Origin: Methylovirgula sp. HY1
GTDB lineage: Bacteria > Pseudomonadota > Alphaproteobacteria > Rhizobiales > Beijerinckiaceae
DNA length: 64,000 bases
Direction of reading: 5' to 3'
Assembly (NCBI RefSeq): GCF_019343105.1
Contig: NZ_CP073764.1
Location: 2,294,001 to 2,358,000, forward strand
In this document: positions 36,095 through 44,798 of the stretch, one piece after another
Numbering within the stretch: position 1 is the stretch's first letter
Layout of the letters: each line of letters opens with the position of its first letter
Translations under genes and position numbers: made by a program
The notes under the pieces: model-generated
The model's input: the letters and a program-made list of their open reading frames with translations, nothing else
What the model was told of the DNA's origin: nothing
The model's database searches: none

Positions 36095-36679
36095 CTGTCC
36101 TCCTTTGCCACGGTGGCAGATACAAGGGCGCCGCCGCGGCGGCCTGAGCCGCGGGACGTGGCCACCAGGAAGCGGGGCCAAATCAGTTGCATGACGGGAA
36201 TGCAACATCTTATAGAGAGCGCGACGGGCTCATGCAATGGCGCGCTCCACCTAAATTTGTCTCTAGAGCAAAAAGCTGGCGCTTGTTCTTGGGCACAGCA
36301 GAATGGGTTTTGCACCCACTCTCCCGCGTCCCGCGGTGATCAATTTGCTACCCAAGGTCAAATCGGCACACATTCAAGTTGAGGCAGGCATAGCCGAATA
36401 TAGGCAGCCTCGGCACAAACCCAAGATGCCACAAAGCAAAGCTCCGGGCCAAAAATTCCCACTTTTGAAGACCATTTGCGGCGCAAGCGCTTTTTCGCGA
36501 AAATGGTCGCCGGCGCTGAGCGTGGTGCACTTGGGTCTTTGCGCGCAGAAACCGCCGTTTTGGGTGTTCGCGCGGAAACCGAGTTTGCCGCACAATTTGG
36601 CGATTCACCGCTTTGGTGATCTTCTGCTAGGGTTATTAAGAATTTCGGCTTTTCAGTGTCGTGGAGGGGCCGCGCTGTC
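36095..36679. other. intergenic region between trcR and the DUF1192 gene
   Basis: About 585 bases with no supportable gene although frames are open on both strands. A degenerate piece resembling the mosaic repeat linker (CTCTAGAGCAAAAAGCTGGC, then GCTTGTTCTT) lies near 36263-36295. The divergent promoters of trcR and the DUF1192 gene must be here. Confidence 0.5.
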
Positions 36680-36880
36680 ATGATCGACGAAGATGCCTTT
36701 ACTGCCGCGCGCCATTCGGCGGCACTCGCCCACGCAATCGGCCAACCGCTCGACGACCTATCGCTCGACGAGCTTACCCTGCGCATCGAAGCTCTGCGCG
36801 CCGAGATCACTCGGCTCGAACAGGCGCGGCAAAGCAAAGAGGCGACCCGAGCAGGGGCCGAAGCGTTCTTCAAATTGTGA
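36680..36880 (+). CDS. DUF1192 family protein
   Basis: A 66-residue protein. After a variable start it has the family core PLDDLSLDELTLRIEALRAE, a coiled-coil helix, and ends in AGAEAFFKL (DUF1192 proteins typically end A-x-x-F-F-K). Small alphaproteobacterial proteins of this type are found beside rcdA; no function is established. The ATG at 36680 follows GGAGGGG by about a dozen bases. A strong terminator lies about 180 bases downstream. Confidence 0.85.
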   Translation: MIDEDAFTAARHSAALAHAIGQPLDDLSLDELTLRIEALRAEITRLEQARQSKEATRAGAEAFFKL

Positions 36881-37060
36881 TCAATCCCGTGTTTCGCGGA
36901 ATAACCCGTCGCCAAGTGGCCCCGCTGACCCTGGGCGAACAATCGAATTGGCGCGTTAGTCTTTTATTAGGATTGCTGGACTAATGATGAAGGTCGGCGC
37001 GTAGGCTGACCAACCTATGCAGGTTAAATTTTTTTCTCATCCTCCCAACGAAACTATTTC

Positions 37061-37086
37061 GAGCCGCCTTTGGCGGCTCTTTTTTT
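37061..37086 (+). terminator. rho-independent terminator after the DUF1192 gene
   Basis: The perfect 8-bp stem GAGCCGCC / GGCGGCTC with a TTT loop is followed by seven T residues. It separates the DUF1192 gene from rcdA, so the two are not simply one transcript. The remaining 36881-37285 holds no gene. Confidence 0.93.
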
Positions 37087-37285
37087 GGCGCCTTCGCTGC
37101 AGTCTTTTTTCGCGGCCCGAAGCGCCACGAGGCGCACTCGATCCGCCCGGCAAGACACGCCATTAACCTTAGCGAAAGTTTAACGCTCCCCAAAAGCCCA
37201 ATGGCCTTACTATTGCTGCTGGTTCTGGCGCAGATGATTTCTGTGCCAAATGAATTCAGCTTCCATTGAGCTTCAGGGACGCGTC

Positions 37286-37822
37286 ATGGTCCAAGTGTTG
37301 AATTTCGAGGAAAGCGGTGCGGTCTCCTTTGCCGCCAAGCTTGCGACATCTGAATCGTTCAAATCGCTGTTTCGCGAGGGCATGAACCTCGTCGAGGAAA
37401 CCGCCGGCTATCTCGATGGCGACGGCCGCGAGGAAGCCAGAGGGCTGCCGCGACTGGCGGCGCTCGCCTTCGCCACCGAAAGCATGCGGCTCACCACGCG
37501 CCTCATGCAGCTCGCCTCCTGGCTGCTGCTGCAGCGCGCGGTCAACGAGGGGGAATTGACGCAGACCGAAGCGTCGAGCGAAAAACGCAAGGTCAAGCTC
37601 AGCGAGCAGCAGGCGGTGACAAGCGCCGAAGTGCTGGAACAATTGCCGCCGCGGCTCACCGACATCGTCGACAAATCCCTGCGCCTGCAAAGCCGTATCC
37701 TGCATCTGGATCGTGCGATCTATCCGGCAAATGATGAGGCCGTGCGGCCCCGCCGCGCGACCAAGCCGCTGGATCAGCAACGCGAATTGCTGCGGGCGGC
37801 CTTCGCCACAGCCGAGGCGTGA
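37286..37822 (+). CDS. rcdA: RcdA-type protease adaptor (DUF1465)
   Basis: A 178-residue DUF1465 protein. In Caulobacter, RcdA helps deliver CtrA and other cell-cycle proteins to ClpXP. Visible family features are SFAAKLATSESFKSLFREGM, VEETAGYLDGDGR and the helix ESMRLTTRLMQLASWLLLQR, followed by LPPRLTDIVDKSLRLQSRIL. I choose the ATG at 37286, which has AGGGA six bases upstream; an in-frame ATG at 37250 lacks a ribosome site. Neighbouring trcR strengthens a cell-cycle context. Confidence 0.88.
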   Translation: MVQVLNFEESGAVSFAAKLATSESFKSLFREGMNLVEETAGYLDGDGREEARGLPRLAALAFATESMRLTTRLMQLASWLLLQRAVNEGELTQTEASSEKRKVKLSEQQAVTSAEVLEQLPPRLTDIVDKSLRLQSRILHLDRAIYPANDEAVRPRRATKPLDQQRELLRAAFATAEA

Positions 37823-37937
37823 TCGCAAAAGCCGCGCATCCATCGTTTGACGGTTTTGAAACCGCCTGCACCATTCTGAGACAGCGGCTGTCTCGATCGA
37901 CGCGGACGAAGACGATAAACGCAGAAGACCCGGCGTT

Positions 37938-38063
37938 TAGAGCGTTTTGCGATCGGGTGGACTCACCCGATCGAGAGGAAACCGCTCCAAATCAATAAGC
38001 TTGAGCCTGCTCTCATCAATGAGACATCGGACATATCCGATGTCTCACCAAGACCATGCTCTA
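37938..38063. repeat. mosaic palindromic repeat, copy 6 (modules A and B, with partial C)
   Basis: TAGAGCGTTTTGCGATCGGG pairs with CCCGATCGAGAGGAAACCGC (module A). Then come the linker TCCAAATCAATAAGCTTGAG, the palindrome ACATCGGACATATCCGATGT (module B, one mismatch from other copies) and the closing ATGCTCTA. It lies between the convergent ends of rcdA and rpmE. Confidence 0.9.
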
Positions 38064-38099
38064 ATGCTGGGCTTTTCAGTATCGCCGCGATTGAACGGC

Positions 38100-38333
38100 T
38101 TACTTCTTGGTGCCGAAGGACATATTGCCGAAGCGGGAATTGAAGCGCGACAAGCGACCGCCACGATCGAGCAATTGCTGCGATCCACCAGTCCATGCCG
38201 GATGCGTCTTGGGATCGATGTCGAGGTTCAAGGTTGCGCCATCCTCGCCATAGGTCGAGCGGGTCACGAACTCGGTCCCGTCGGTCATGACGACCTTGAT
38301 CAGGTGATATTGCGGATGGATATCCGGTTTCAT
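38100..38333 (-). CDS. rpmE: 50S ribosomal protein L31
   Basis: A 77-residue L31: [20 protein letters not shown], then [16 protein letters not shown] and [14 protein letters not shown]. It lacks the CxxC zinc-binding cysteines found in zinc-containing L31 forms, so it is a cysteine-free form whose expression need not depend on zinc. The ATG at 38333 gives the standard start. It converges with rcdA. Confidence 0.96.
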   Translation of the reverse strand: MKPDIHPQYHLIKVVMTDGTEFVTRSTYGEDGATLNLDIDPKTHPAWTGGSQQLLDRGGRLSRFNSRFGNMSFGTKK

Positions 38334-38522
38334 CGGTAAAAACCCCAAATCTTGAAATCGACCGCAGGCGGTGGCACCGCCAAAGGGCAAAAGCGCCATG
38401 CGGAAAAAGCCATGCGCAGCGAAAGCCCTTCGCCGCGCCGACGGATTGCCGAGGAGGCTATAAACCGTTCCGACGCGGCTCACAAGCGTCGCGAAGCGGA
38501 TCGTCGCAAAAGCGAGACCGCT

Positions 38523-39977
38523 TCAGCGCGCCATAGTCGTCTTGCGGAGGTTTTCGGTCATCGTCTTGCCGAGCGACCAGACGGCGCCGGGCACCTGATG
38601 GCTATCGGCAATGACCTTTTCGAAAGCGGTCTCGATCCAGTCGCAATCCGTTTCATTGATGACCAGGGCCGGCAGCAGTTTTACGATATGATTGCCATTG
38701 CCGGCGACCTGGGCGAGGATCTTGTGGTCCTTGAACAGCGGAATGGTGATCAGTTGGCAGAAGAGGCCGGCCTTGACCGTTTCCAGCAAGGTCCAGGCGG
38801 CTTTCAGCTTGAGCGAGCGCGGCGGCCCGAACTCGATCCCGATCATGAGACCTTTGCCGCGCACCGATTTGACGAGCTCGAAGCGCTCCGCCAATCGCTC
38901 CAGACTGGCGATCAGCCTGGCGCCGGTGCGCGCGGCATTCTGCACCAGTCGCTCGGATTGAATGACCTCCAGCGTGGCAAGGCCCGCCGCCATGGCGAGA
39001 TCGTTCTTGGCGAAGGTCGAGCCATGCACGACGGCCCGATCCATTCGGCTGAAAACCTTGTCGAAAATCGGCTTGCGCATCAGCACCGCGCCGATCGGCA
39101 CATGGCCGCCGGACAAAGCCTTGGCGACCAAGACCATATCCGGCTCGACACCGTAATGTTCGATCGCGAAGAACTTGCCGGTGCGGCCGAGGCCTGTCTG
39201 AATCTCGTCGGCGATGAAGAGCGTTCCATATTTGCGGCACAGCGCCTGAGCGCCACGCAAATAGAGATCATCGGCCACTTCGACCGTCTTGCCCTGGATC
39301 GGTTCGACGATGAAGGCGGCGATTTCGCGGGTCGACAAGGCGCGATCGAGCGCCGCCAGATCATTGAAAGGCACCTCGGTACAGCCCGGCAGCAACGGGC
39401 CGAAGCCGTCGCGGAAGGTCGCGTCGCCATTCAGAGACAGGGAACCATAGCTGAGGCCGTGGAAAGCATGGTCGCAATAGACAATGCCGCTGCGGCCCGT
39501 CGCACAACGGGCAAATTTGATCGCCGCCTCGACCGCCTCAGTGCCGGAGTTGGCAAAGAAGACTTTGTCCAGATAGGGCACGAAGGACAGGAGACGCTCG
39601 GCGAGGAGGCCGGCAAGAACCGAAACATCCATTTGCACCAAATTGGGCAAATCGGCCGCGAGCACGCTCTTCAACGCGTCGCGCAGCACCGGATGATTGC
39701 GGCCGATGCCGAAGACGCCCCAGCCGCTCAACAAGTCGAGATAACGATCGCCCTTGCGATCGAAAAGATATTGGCCGTGGCCGGCACGAAAGCCGACGTC
39801 ATAGCCGATCGTCTGCAGGACACGCACCATCATATCGTTCAGATGGCGGCCATAAAGATCGTAACGGTCCGTCTCACGAGACTCGAGCAAGCGAGAAATA
39901 TCGAATGCGCCCTGCTCGTCTCCGCCCACCAATTCCGGGACGGCTACATTTTGAATCGCTCTGTCCTGGACCGACAT
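38523..39977 (-). CDS. class III PLP-dependent aminotransferase, HpnO candidate
   Basis: A 484-residue class III (acetylornithine/ornithine type) aminotransferase. KVFFANSGTEAVEAAIKFAR binds PLP phosphate, LFIADEIQTGLGRTGKFFAI holds the conserved aspartate, and VLVAKALSGGHVPIGAVL carries the catalytic lysine. The N-terminal extension (YDLYGRHLNDMMVRVLQTIG) and the HAFHGLSYGSLSLNGD segment look like HpnO, which makes aminobacteriohopanetriol, a hopanoid common in methylotrophs. No other hpn genes are adjacent, so this is a candidate only. The ATG at 39977 is preferred over the frame to 40049. Confidence 0.8.
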   Translation of the reverse strand: MSVQDRAIQNVAVPELVGGDEQGAFDISRLLESRETDRYDLYGRHLNDMMVRVLQTIGYDVGFRAGHGQYLFDRKGDRYLDLLSGWGVFGIGRNHPVLRDALKSVLAADLPNLVQMDVSVLAGLLAERLLSFVPYLDKVFFANSGTEAVEAAIKFARCATGRSGIVYCDHAFHGLSYGSLSLNGDATFRDGFGPLLPGCTEVPFNDLAALDRALSTREIAAFIVEPIQGKTVEVADDLYLRGAQALCRKYGTLFIADEIQTGLGRTGKFFAIEHYGVEPDMVLVAKALSGGHVPIGAVLMRKPIFDKVFSRMDRAVVHGSTFAKNDLAMAAGLATLEVIQSERLVQNAARTGARLIASLERLAERFELVKSVRGKGLMIGIEFGPPRSLKLKAAWTLLETVKAGLFCQLITIPLFKDHKILAQVAGNGNHIVKLLPALVINETDCDWIETAFEKVIADSHQVPGAVWSLGKTMTENLRKTTMAR

Positions 39978-40326
39978 ATTCTTCACCCGCGACCCTCCAT
40001 TCGGCCAACTGCGTGATTTGTCTGTTTCGAAAGGAGGGGCAGACGCCATCTGGCAGTCACACCGGCCGCCGCGACCAAGGTCCCGGCTCTAGACCTGAGC
40101 TGACCAAGGCCGGGCTTGGACTGGATCCCGCCAGACGAAGCCGGCTCCAGACGCCTTTCGGCCCATTTACCCCCGTAAACCGTTCCGCTGCGAGACAGAA
40201 CCGATCGACCCGGCATCACAGATACGCGGCATGCTTGAAAGATTGTTCAAAATTCGATCGAACAGTCGTTTCACGACAAGCCGGCGCACCCACCGAGGCC
40301 CCTTAGAAAAGCCAGCACGCGCCTTA

Positions 40327-40438
40327 CAGCGTCTTCCGATCGGATGGAATCACCCGATCGAAAGGAAAATACACAAAATCAAAACGCTAGAGCATGCCCT
40401 TGTCGGAGAAGTCAGCCAACTTTTCCGGCACATGCTCA
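40327..40438. repeat. mosaic palindromic repeat, copy 7 (modules A and C)
   Basis: AGCGTCTTCCGATCGGATGG with its partner CACCCGATCGAAAGGAAAAT, then the linker AAATCAAAACGCTAGAGCAT and module C (GTCGGAGAAGTCAGCCAAC, TTTTCCGGCACATGCTCA). A diverged copy lacking module B. Confidence 0.86.
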
Positions 40439-40641
40439 GCACATGCTCAAGAGAAGCCGGCATGCGGCTCCCTCCCGCTATCATAGCATCGGCCAACACA
40501 GCACAAAAGGCGGACACCGGCAAGGCTGGCCGGACGTCCACAAACAAAGAAAGCCCAGCAGATGCACACAAGTCACGTTGTTCGGCGAGCGAACGATTCG
40601 GCTTGCATTTGCTCAAAAAGCGCGCGTTTGGCGCGGTTATG

Positions 40642-40745
40642 GCGCTCCAACATTAATAAGCGGGAGCTTGTTCTTGGTGAGACATCGGATTTATCCGATG
40701 TCAAAATATCGGAAAGGTCGTTCAACTTTTCCGGAACATGCTCTG
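40642..40745. repeat. mosaic palindromic repeat, copy 8 (modules B and C)
   Basis: GCGCTCCAACATTAATAAGC, then the palindrome ACATCGGATTTATCCGATGT (module B), then TCGGAAAGGTCGTTCAAC and TTTTCCGGAACATGCTCT (module C). It is only about 200 bases from copy 7 and in the same orientation. Confidence 0.88.
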
Positions 40746-40812
40746 GCATCGCATGATCTTTGCGCCGCCGGCGCGCCGATGCGTGACTTGAGGCGGCACG
40801 GTGCCCACACGC

Positions 40813-40840
40813 ACAATGCCCGGCACGAGCCGGGCATTGT
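40813..40840. terminator. strong hairpin downstream of aceA, probable transcription end
   Basis: A perfect 11-bp stem (ACAATGCCCGG / CCGGGCATTGT) with a 6-base loop lies 60 bases past the aceA stop. The T-rich side (CTTATTATT) is on the + strand, whereas aceA runs on the minus strand, so as an intrinsic terminator for aceA it lacks a T-run. It may instead protect the 3' end of the message. Confidence 0.6.
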
Positions 40841-40899
40841 CTTATTATTCCGTAGTCACGATCGCCATAACGATCGAGGCGAAAGATCGGCCGCCATTT

Positions 40900-42213
40900 T
40901 CACTCGGCAGCAGCGACCTTCGGCTTGTCGCCCTTGAACTGCGCCGCTTCGGTCGATTCACGCAAGGCGATGGTCGAAGCCTTGCCGCCGGAAACCGCCT
41001 CGGCAACGGCGTCGAAATAGCCGGTGCCGACTTCGCGCTGATGCCGGGTCGCCGTATAGCCACGCTTCTCGGCGGCGAATTCCGCTTCCTGCAGCTCCGA
41101 ATAGGCCGCCATGCCGCGATCACGATAGCCCGACGCGAGATCGAACATCGACAGATTGAGCGAGTGGAAGCCGGCGAGTGTCACGAACTGATATTTATAG
41201 CCCATGGCGCCGAGCTCGCGCTGGTACTTTTCGATCGTCGCCACATCCAGCTTGGCGCGCCAGTTGAACGACGGCGAGCAATTATAGGCGAGCAGCTTGC
41301 CTGGGAAGCGCTTGTGCACCGCCTCGGCGAAGGCGCGAGCTTCGTCGAGATTCGGATGCGAGGTTTCCCACCAGAGCATGTCGGCGAATTCGGCATAAGC
41401 CAAACCGCGGGCGATGCAATGATCGAGGCCAGTGCCATCCTTGAGACGGAAGAAACCTTCCGGCGTGCGGCTGTCGGGCTCGATGAAGCGGCGATCGCGT
41501 TCGTCGACGTCGGAGGTGATGAGCTTGGCCGATTCCGCATCGGTGCGGGCGATGACGAAGGTCGGCACGCCGCAGACGTCGGCGGCGAGACGTGCGGCGG
41601 TGAGGCTGCGCTCATGCTGCGCCGTCGGAATCAGAACCTTGCCGCCGAGATGGCCGCATTTCTTCTCCGACGCAAGCTGGTCTTCGAAGTGAACGCCGGC
41701 TGCGCCGGCATCGATATAGGCCTTCATGATCTCGAAGACATTCAGCGCGCCGCCGAAGCCGGCTTCCGCATCGGCGATGATGGGAGCGAACCAATCGCGC
41801 GAGACATTGCCTTCGGCATGCTCGATTTCGTCCGAGCGCTTGAACGCATTGTTGATGCGGCGCGCCAGTTCCGGGCCGGAATTGGCGGGATAAAGCGACT
41901 GGTCCGGATACATGGCGCCGGCGACATTGGCGTCAGCCGCGACCTGCCAGCCGGAAAGATAAATGGCCTCGAGGCCGGCACGCACCTGCTGCACCGCCTG
42001 ATTGCCGGTCAAGGCACCGAGCGAATGAACGAAGGGCCGCTCCTTTAGCAGATGCCACAGCCGGTTGGCGCCACGCTCGGCGAGCGTGTGGGCGATCGGG
42101 AACGAGCCACGCAAGCGGAGAACATCGGCCGCCGTGTAGGGGCGCCGGACGCCGTCGAACCGACCCTTCGGCGCATTTGGCACAAGCTCTTCGAAGCTTG
42201 GAACTTTAGTCAT
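40900..42213 (-). CDS. aceA: isocitrate lyase
   Basis: Splits isocitrate to glyoxylate and succinate. In serine-cycle methylotrophs this is one way to regenerate glyoxylate; it also allows growth on acetate. The 437-residue product has the catalytic loop [12 protein letters not shown] with Cys186, the upstream [15 protein letters not shown] and [16 protein letters not shown] precedes the ATG at 42213. It is divergent from the ScfR/RamB-like regulator, with a palindromic site between, so the regulator probably controls it. No malate synthase is adjacent. Confidence 0.97.
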   Translation of the reverse strand: MTKVPSFEELVPNAPKGRFDGVRRPYTAADVLRLRGSFPIAHTLAERGANRLWHLLKERPFVHSLGALTGNQAVQQVRAGLEAIYLSGWQVAADANVAGAMYPDQSLYPANSGPELARRINNAFKRSDEIEHAEGNVSRDWFAPIIADAEAGFGGALNVFEIMKAYIDAGAAGVHFEDQLASEKKCGHLGGKVLIPTAQHERSLTAARLAADVCGVPTFVIARTDAESAKLITSDVDERDRRFIEPDSRTPEGFFRLKDGTGLDHCIARGLAYAEFADMLWWETSHPNLDEARAFAEAVHKRFPGKLLAYNCSPSFNWRAKLDVATIEKYQRELGAMGYKYQFVTLAGFHSLNLSMFDLASGYRDRGMAAYSELQEAEFAAEKRGYTATRHQREVGTGYFDAVAEAVSGGKASTIALRESTEAAQFKGDKPKVAAAE

Positions 42214-42381
42214 CCAGTTTCTCCGGTATCGACATGAATGATTTTGACATCAATTGACAAAAGTCCATTTAGGACCCGCCGTGTCACTGCTGGAATAACT
42301 AGGAAAACAGCCCCAATGGCAAGGGCTCGGGAGTGTAAAAACAGGTTAGGTTGTCATAATCACACAATGTAAATATGTCGT

Positions 42382-42401
42382 TGTGTAAATTAATTTACAC
42401 A
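42382..42401. promoter_or_regulatory. perfect 20-bp palindrome, candidate operator for regulator and aceA
   Basis: The half-site TGTGTAAAT is repeated inverted as ATTTACACA with TA at the centre, a perfect dyad. A partial half-site (AATGTAAAT) occurs about 15 bases upstream. It lies just upstream of the regulator's translation start and about 170 bases from the aceA start. It is strikingly AT-rich for this genome, and a role as an autoregulatory operator is inferred. Confidence 0.75.
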
Positions 42402-42410
42402 TGTATCGTC

Positions 42411-43865
42411 ATGTTCACCATGTCGAACGAATCATCCAACAGCCGCAAGATCTTTGCCGGGCCGCGCCTGAAGCGGCTGCGGCGCGAGCGCCAGATCACC
42501 CAGGCCCGCATGGCCGAGGAACTCGACGTTTCGGCGAGCTATCTCAATCTCATGGAGCGAAATCAGCGGCCGATCACCGTGCAAGTCCTGATTCGCCTTG
42601 CGGACGTCTATGGCATAGATCCGCGCGAGTTTATGGAAGGTGAAGCCGAACAGGCCATTGCCGAGATCGAGCCCATGCTGGCGGATCCCGTCCTGCGCGA
42701 GATTGGCGTGCCGCGCTCGGAACTGCAGGATGCGGCCGAACACGCGCCGACGCTGCTGGCCGCCATGCAGAAGCTCTACCGCGCCTATCTCGCCGCGCGG
42801 GAGGCGAGCGATGCCGCCGCGCCGCGCCGCGCCGATCCCGACCGCACCGAAGCGATCATGCAGGAAAGTCCTGTCGATCGGATTCGTGCGATTTTGCATG
42901 CGCAACGCAATTATTTCGCCGAACTCGACCAGGCAGCCGAGACTTTCGCGTCGGATTTCGCTTTGACCGGCCATGAGCTTTTTTTCGCGCTGAGCGAGCA
43001 TCTGCGGGCGCGCCACGGCATCCGCGTCCGCGTGCTGCCGCTCGAAGTGATGGGTGAGCGGCTGCGCTGGTATGATCATCATCGTCGCCAGCTGATGATC
43101 TCGGAAGTCATGGATATTCCGGGGCGCACGTTTCAAGCCGCCTATCAGCTCGCCTTCACCGATTGCGACAATCTGCTCAATGAGATCACCCGCAAATTCG
43201 ATCCCGGCGAAGAGCCAGCGAGGCGATTGCTGCGGGTGACGCTGGCCAATTATTTCGCCGGCGCCTTGATGATGCCCTATGGCAAGTTTCATGAGGCGGC
43301 CGAACTCGTCGGCTATGATGTCGAGCTTTTGGCGGCGCGTTTCGGCGCGAGCTATGAGCAGGTGGCGCATCGCCTGACCACGCTCGCAAAACCCACCATG
43401 CGCGGCATTCCGTTCTTTCTCGTGCGCGTCGACAGCGCCGGCAATGTCTCGAAGCGCTTCTCTTCCGGCCGCTTTCCCTTCGCGCATTTCGGCGGCACAT
43501 GCCCCTTGTGGAATATCCATGCGGCCTTCACTGAACCGGGCAATATTTTGACGCAAGTGGTCGAACTGACCGATGGCTCGCGCTGGTTCTCGATCGCCCG
43601 CACCGTGCGGCGCGCGAGCACGCCCTATGGCGCGATCATGCCGCGCTTCGCGCTCGGGCTCGGCTGCGAAATGAAATATGCGAGCCGCCTGATCTATGCG
43701 AAACGGCTCGATCTCACCAGCATCGAGGCGGTGCCGATCGGCATCAATTGCCGCCTTTGCGAGCGCCCCGCCTGCCCGCAACGCGCCGCGCCACCGGTGC
43801 TGCGCCCGCTGCATGTCGACGAGCAGACGCGCAGCGTGTCACCTTTCACCTTCAAGGATTTGTGA
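42411..43865 (+). CDS. ScfR/RamB-family helix-turn-helix regulator of acetate/short-chain acyl metabolism
   Basis: About 484 residues. An N-terminal XRE-type helix-turn-helix (GPRLKRLRRERQITQARMAE and LDVSASYLNLMERNQRPIT) is followed by an ImmA/IrrE-like middle region (YQLAFTDCDNLLNEI, LLRVTLANYFAGALMMPYGK). The C-terminal short-chain-fatty-acyl-regulator domain contains GGTCPLWNIHAAF and NCRLCERPACPQRAAPP, with cysteines that may bind metal. RamB-type members control aceA and propionyl-CoA genes. Divergence from aceA with an intervening palindrome supports that role. The start is ATG 42411 or 42420; the longer frame from 42375 would run through the palindrome. Confidence 0.9.
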   Translation: MFTMSNESSNSRKIFAGPRLKRLRRERQITQARMAEELDVSASYLNLMERNQRPITVQVLIRLADVYGIDPREFMEGEAEQAIAEIEPMLADPVLREIGVPRSELQDAAEHAPTLLAAMQKLYRAYLAAREASDAAAPRRADPDRTEAIMQESPVDRIRAILHAQRNYFAELDQAAETFASDFALTGHELFFALSEHLRARHGIRVRVLPLEVMGERLRWYDHHRRQLMISEVMDIPGRTFQAAYQLAFTDCDNLLNEITRKFDPGEEPARRLLRVTLANYFAGALMMPYGKFHEAAELVGYDVELLAARFGASYEQVAHRLTTLAKPTMRGIPFFLVRVDSAGNVSKRFSSGRFPFAHFGGTCPLWNIHAAFTEPGNILTQVVELTDGSRWFSIARTVRRASTPYGAIMPRFALGLGCEMKYASRLIYAKRLDLTSIEAVPIGINCRLCERPACPQRAAPPVLRPLHVDEQTRSVSPFTFKDL

Positions 43866-43883
43866 GGAGAATGCCCAAAGCGC

Positions 43884-44201
43884 TCACCAAGCCTTGCCGC
43901 CCATCTTATGGCGCAGATGAACGTAATCGTAGAGATCGCTCAGCATGAAATGGCGGATCTGCGGATCGCGCATATGGCTGACGGTGAATTCATCGCCGGC
44001 GAGATAGCGCTGCGCGGTCTGGCGGAATTCCTGCGGCATCGACAGATTGAAATCGGAAGGCTGTACCAGCAACCGGCAGATCTGATCGAACAAGAACCGG
44101 TAGCGCTCATCCTCCGGCTCCATATAGGCCGGGCCGAAATCCTTCTGATAGCGGCCGAACAAATCGAGATAATCGTCCATATCGGGTTTGCTTGCGGGCA
44201 T
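43884..44201 (-). CDS. conserved hypothetical protein near lgt
   Basis: A 105-residue soluble protein: DYLDLFGRYQKDFGPAYMEP, then DERYRFLFDQICRLL and the C-terminal FMLSDLYDYVHLRHKMGGKA. No catalytic motif or membrane segment is visible and I do not know a function. The ATG at 44201 is a reasonable start; the open frame continues upstream to 44642 but that part is the shadow of the UbiK-like gene. It follows the UbiK-like gene by about 100 bases on the same strand. Confidence 0.72.
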   Translation of the reverse strand: MPASKPDMDDYLDLFGRYQKDFGPAYMEPEDERYRFLFDQICRLLVQPSDFNLSMPQEFRQTAQRYLAGDEFTVSHMRDPQIRHFMLSDLYDYVHLRHKMGGKAW

Positions 44202-44302
44202 CGCCTCGGCCTGTCTCGCGCCATCCATGCCGGAGTTTGGAAGCAGGCAAATTGCGGGCCGAGACGAAGCTGCGGCTCTCTCCGGCGCCGCGCCGATCCG
44301 GA

Positions 44303-44593
44303 TCAGATCGCCGGATCGCTGCCGGCGTTTGCCGCCGGAGCCTGGATGCCGAGATGCGCCTCCAGCGCCACAATGCGCTTTTCCAGCCGCTCGTTCTCGT
44401 CGCGGGCCTTGAGCGCCATCGCCTTCATGGCCTCGAATTCCTCGCGGCTGACGATGTCCATGCTGGCGAGCAGCCGCTCGACCTGCGCCTTCACCAGCGA
44501 TTCGGCCTCGCGGCGCACCCCATGCGCCATATCCGCCGCATCGCTCATGATCCGCGACAAATCCTCGAACATGCGTCCACGGGTCTCCGGCAT
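44303..44593 (-). CDS. UbiK/BMFP-family accessory protein
   Basis: A 96-residue protein with the UbiK (formerly YqiC/BMFP) pattern: MFEDLSRIMSDAADMAHGVR, then a membrane-fusogenic coiled coil with DIVSREEFEAMKAMALKARD and LEKRIVALEAHLGI. In Enterobacteria UbiK assists the ubiquinone biosynthesis complex. The ATG at 44593 is chosen; a second ATG at 44572 is possible. Divergent from lgt, a neighbour pair typical for Alphaproteobacteria. Confidence 0.85.
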   Translation of the reverse strand: MPETRGRMFEDLSRIMSDAADMAHGVRREAESLVKAQVERLLASMDIVSREEFEAMKAMALKARDENERLEKRIVALEAHLGIQAPAANAGSDPAI

Positions 44594-44798
44594 CCCGACC
44601 TCCTCGAATTTCTGGGCATATGGTCGCAAAGCGATCACGCAACTAGGCTATTCTGGCTCTATGTCGCGCGTTTCCCGAGCCGCCGCAAGCGGAGCACCAT
44701 CCGGCGCCCGCCGTTGAGGTTTTGGGCCGCAGGATTGACGCGGCCTTGCCTGCGTCGCATGACGACGGCGAGTGGCGCGGTTCATCAGCTAGGATCTC

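Larger units (their letters stand above)
39978..40812. other. 835-base gene-free region with two mosaic repeats
   Basis: It lies between the aminotransferase start and the aceA end. It contains repeat copies 7 (40327-40438) and 8 (40642-40745). Short open frames on both strands overlap the repeats and show no motif, so I do not call genes. The 3' side approaches the hairpin after aceA. Confidence 0.65.

Noticed and set aside
38352-40016. 554-codon + strand open frame opposite the class III aminotransferase
   Set aside because: Antisense shadow; the minus strand shows all PLP-enzyme motifs.
40231-40937. Short + strand open frames between the aminotransferase gene and aceA
   Set aside because: They overlap repeat copies 7 and 8, with no ribosome sites or motifs.
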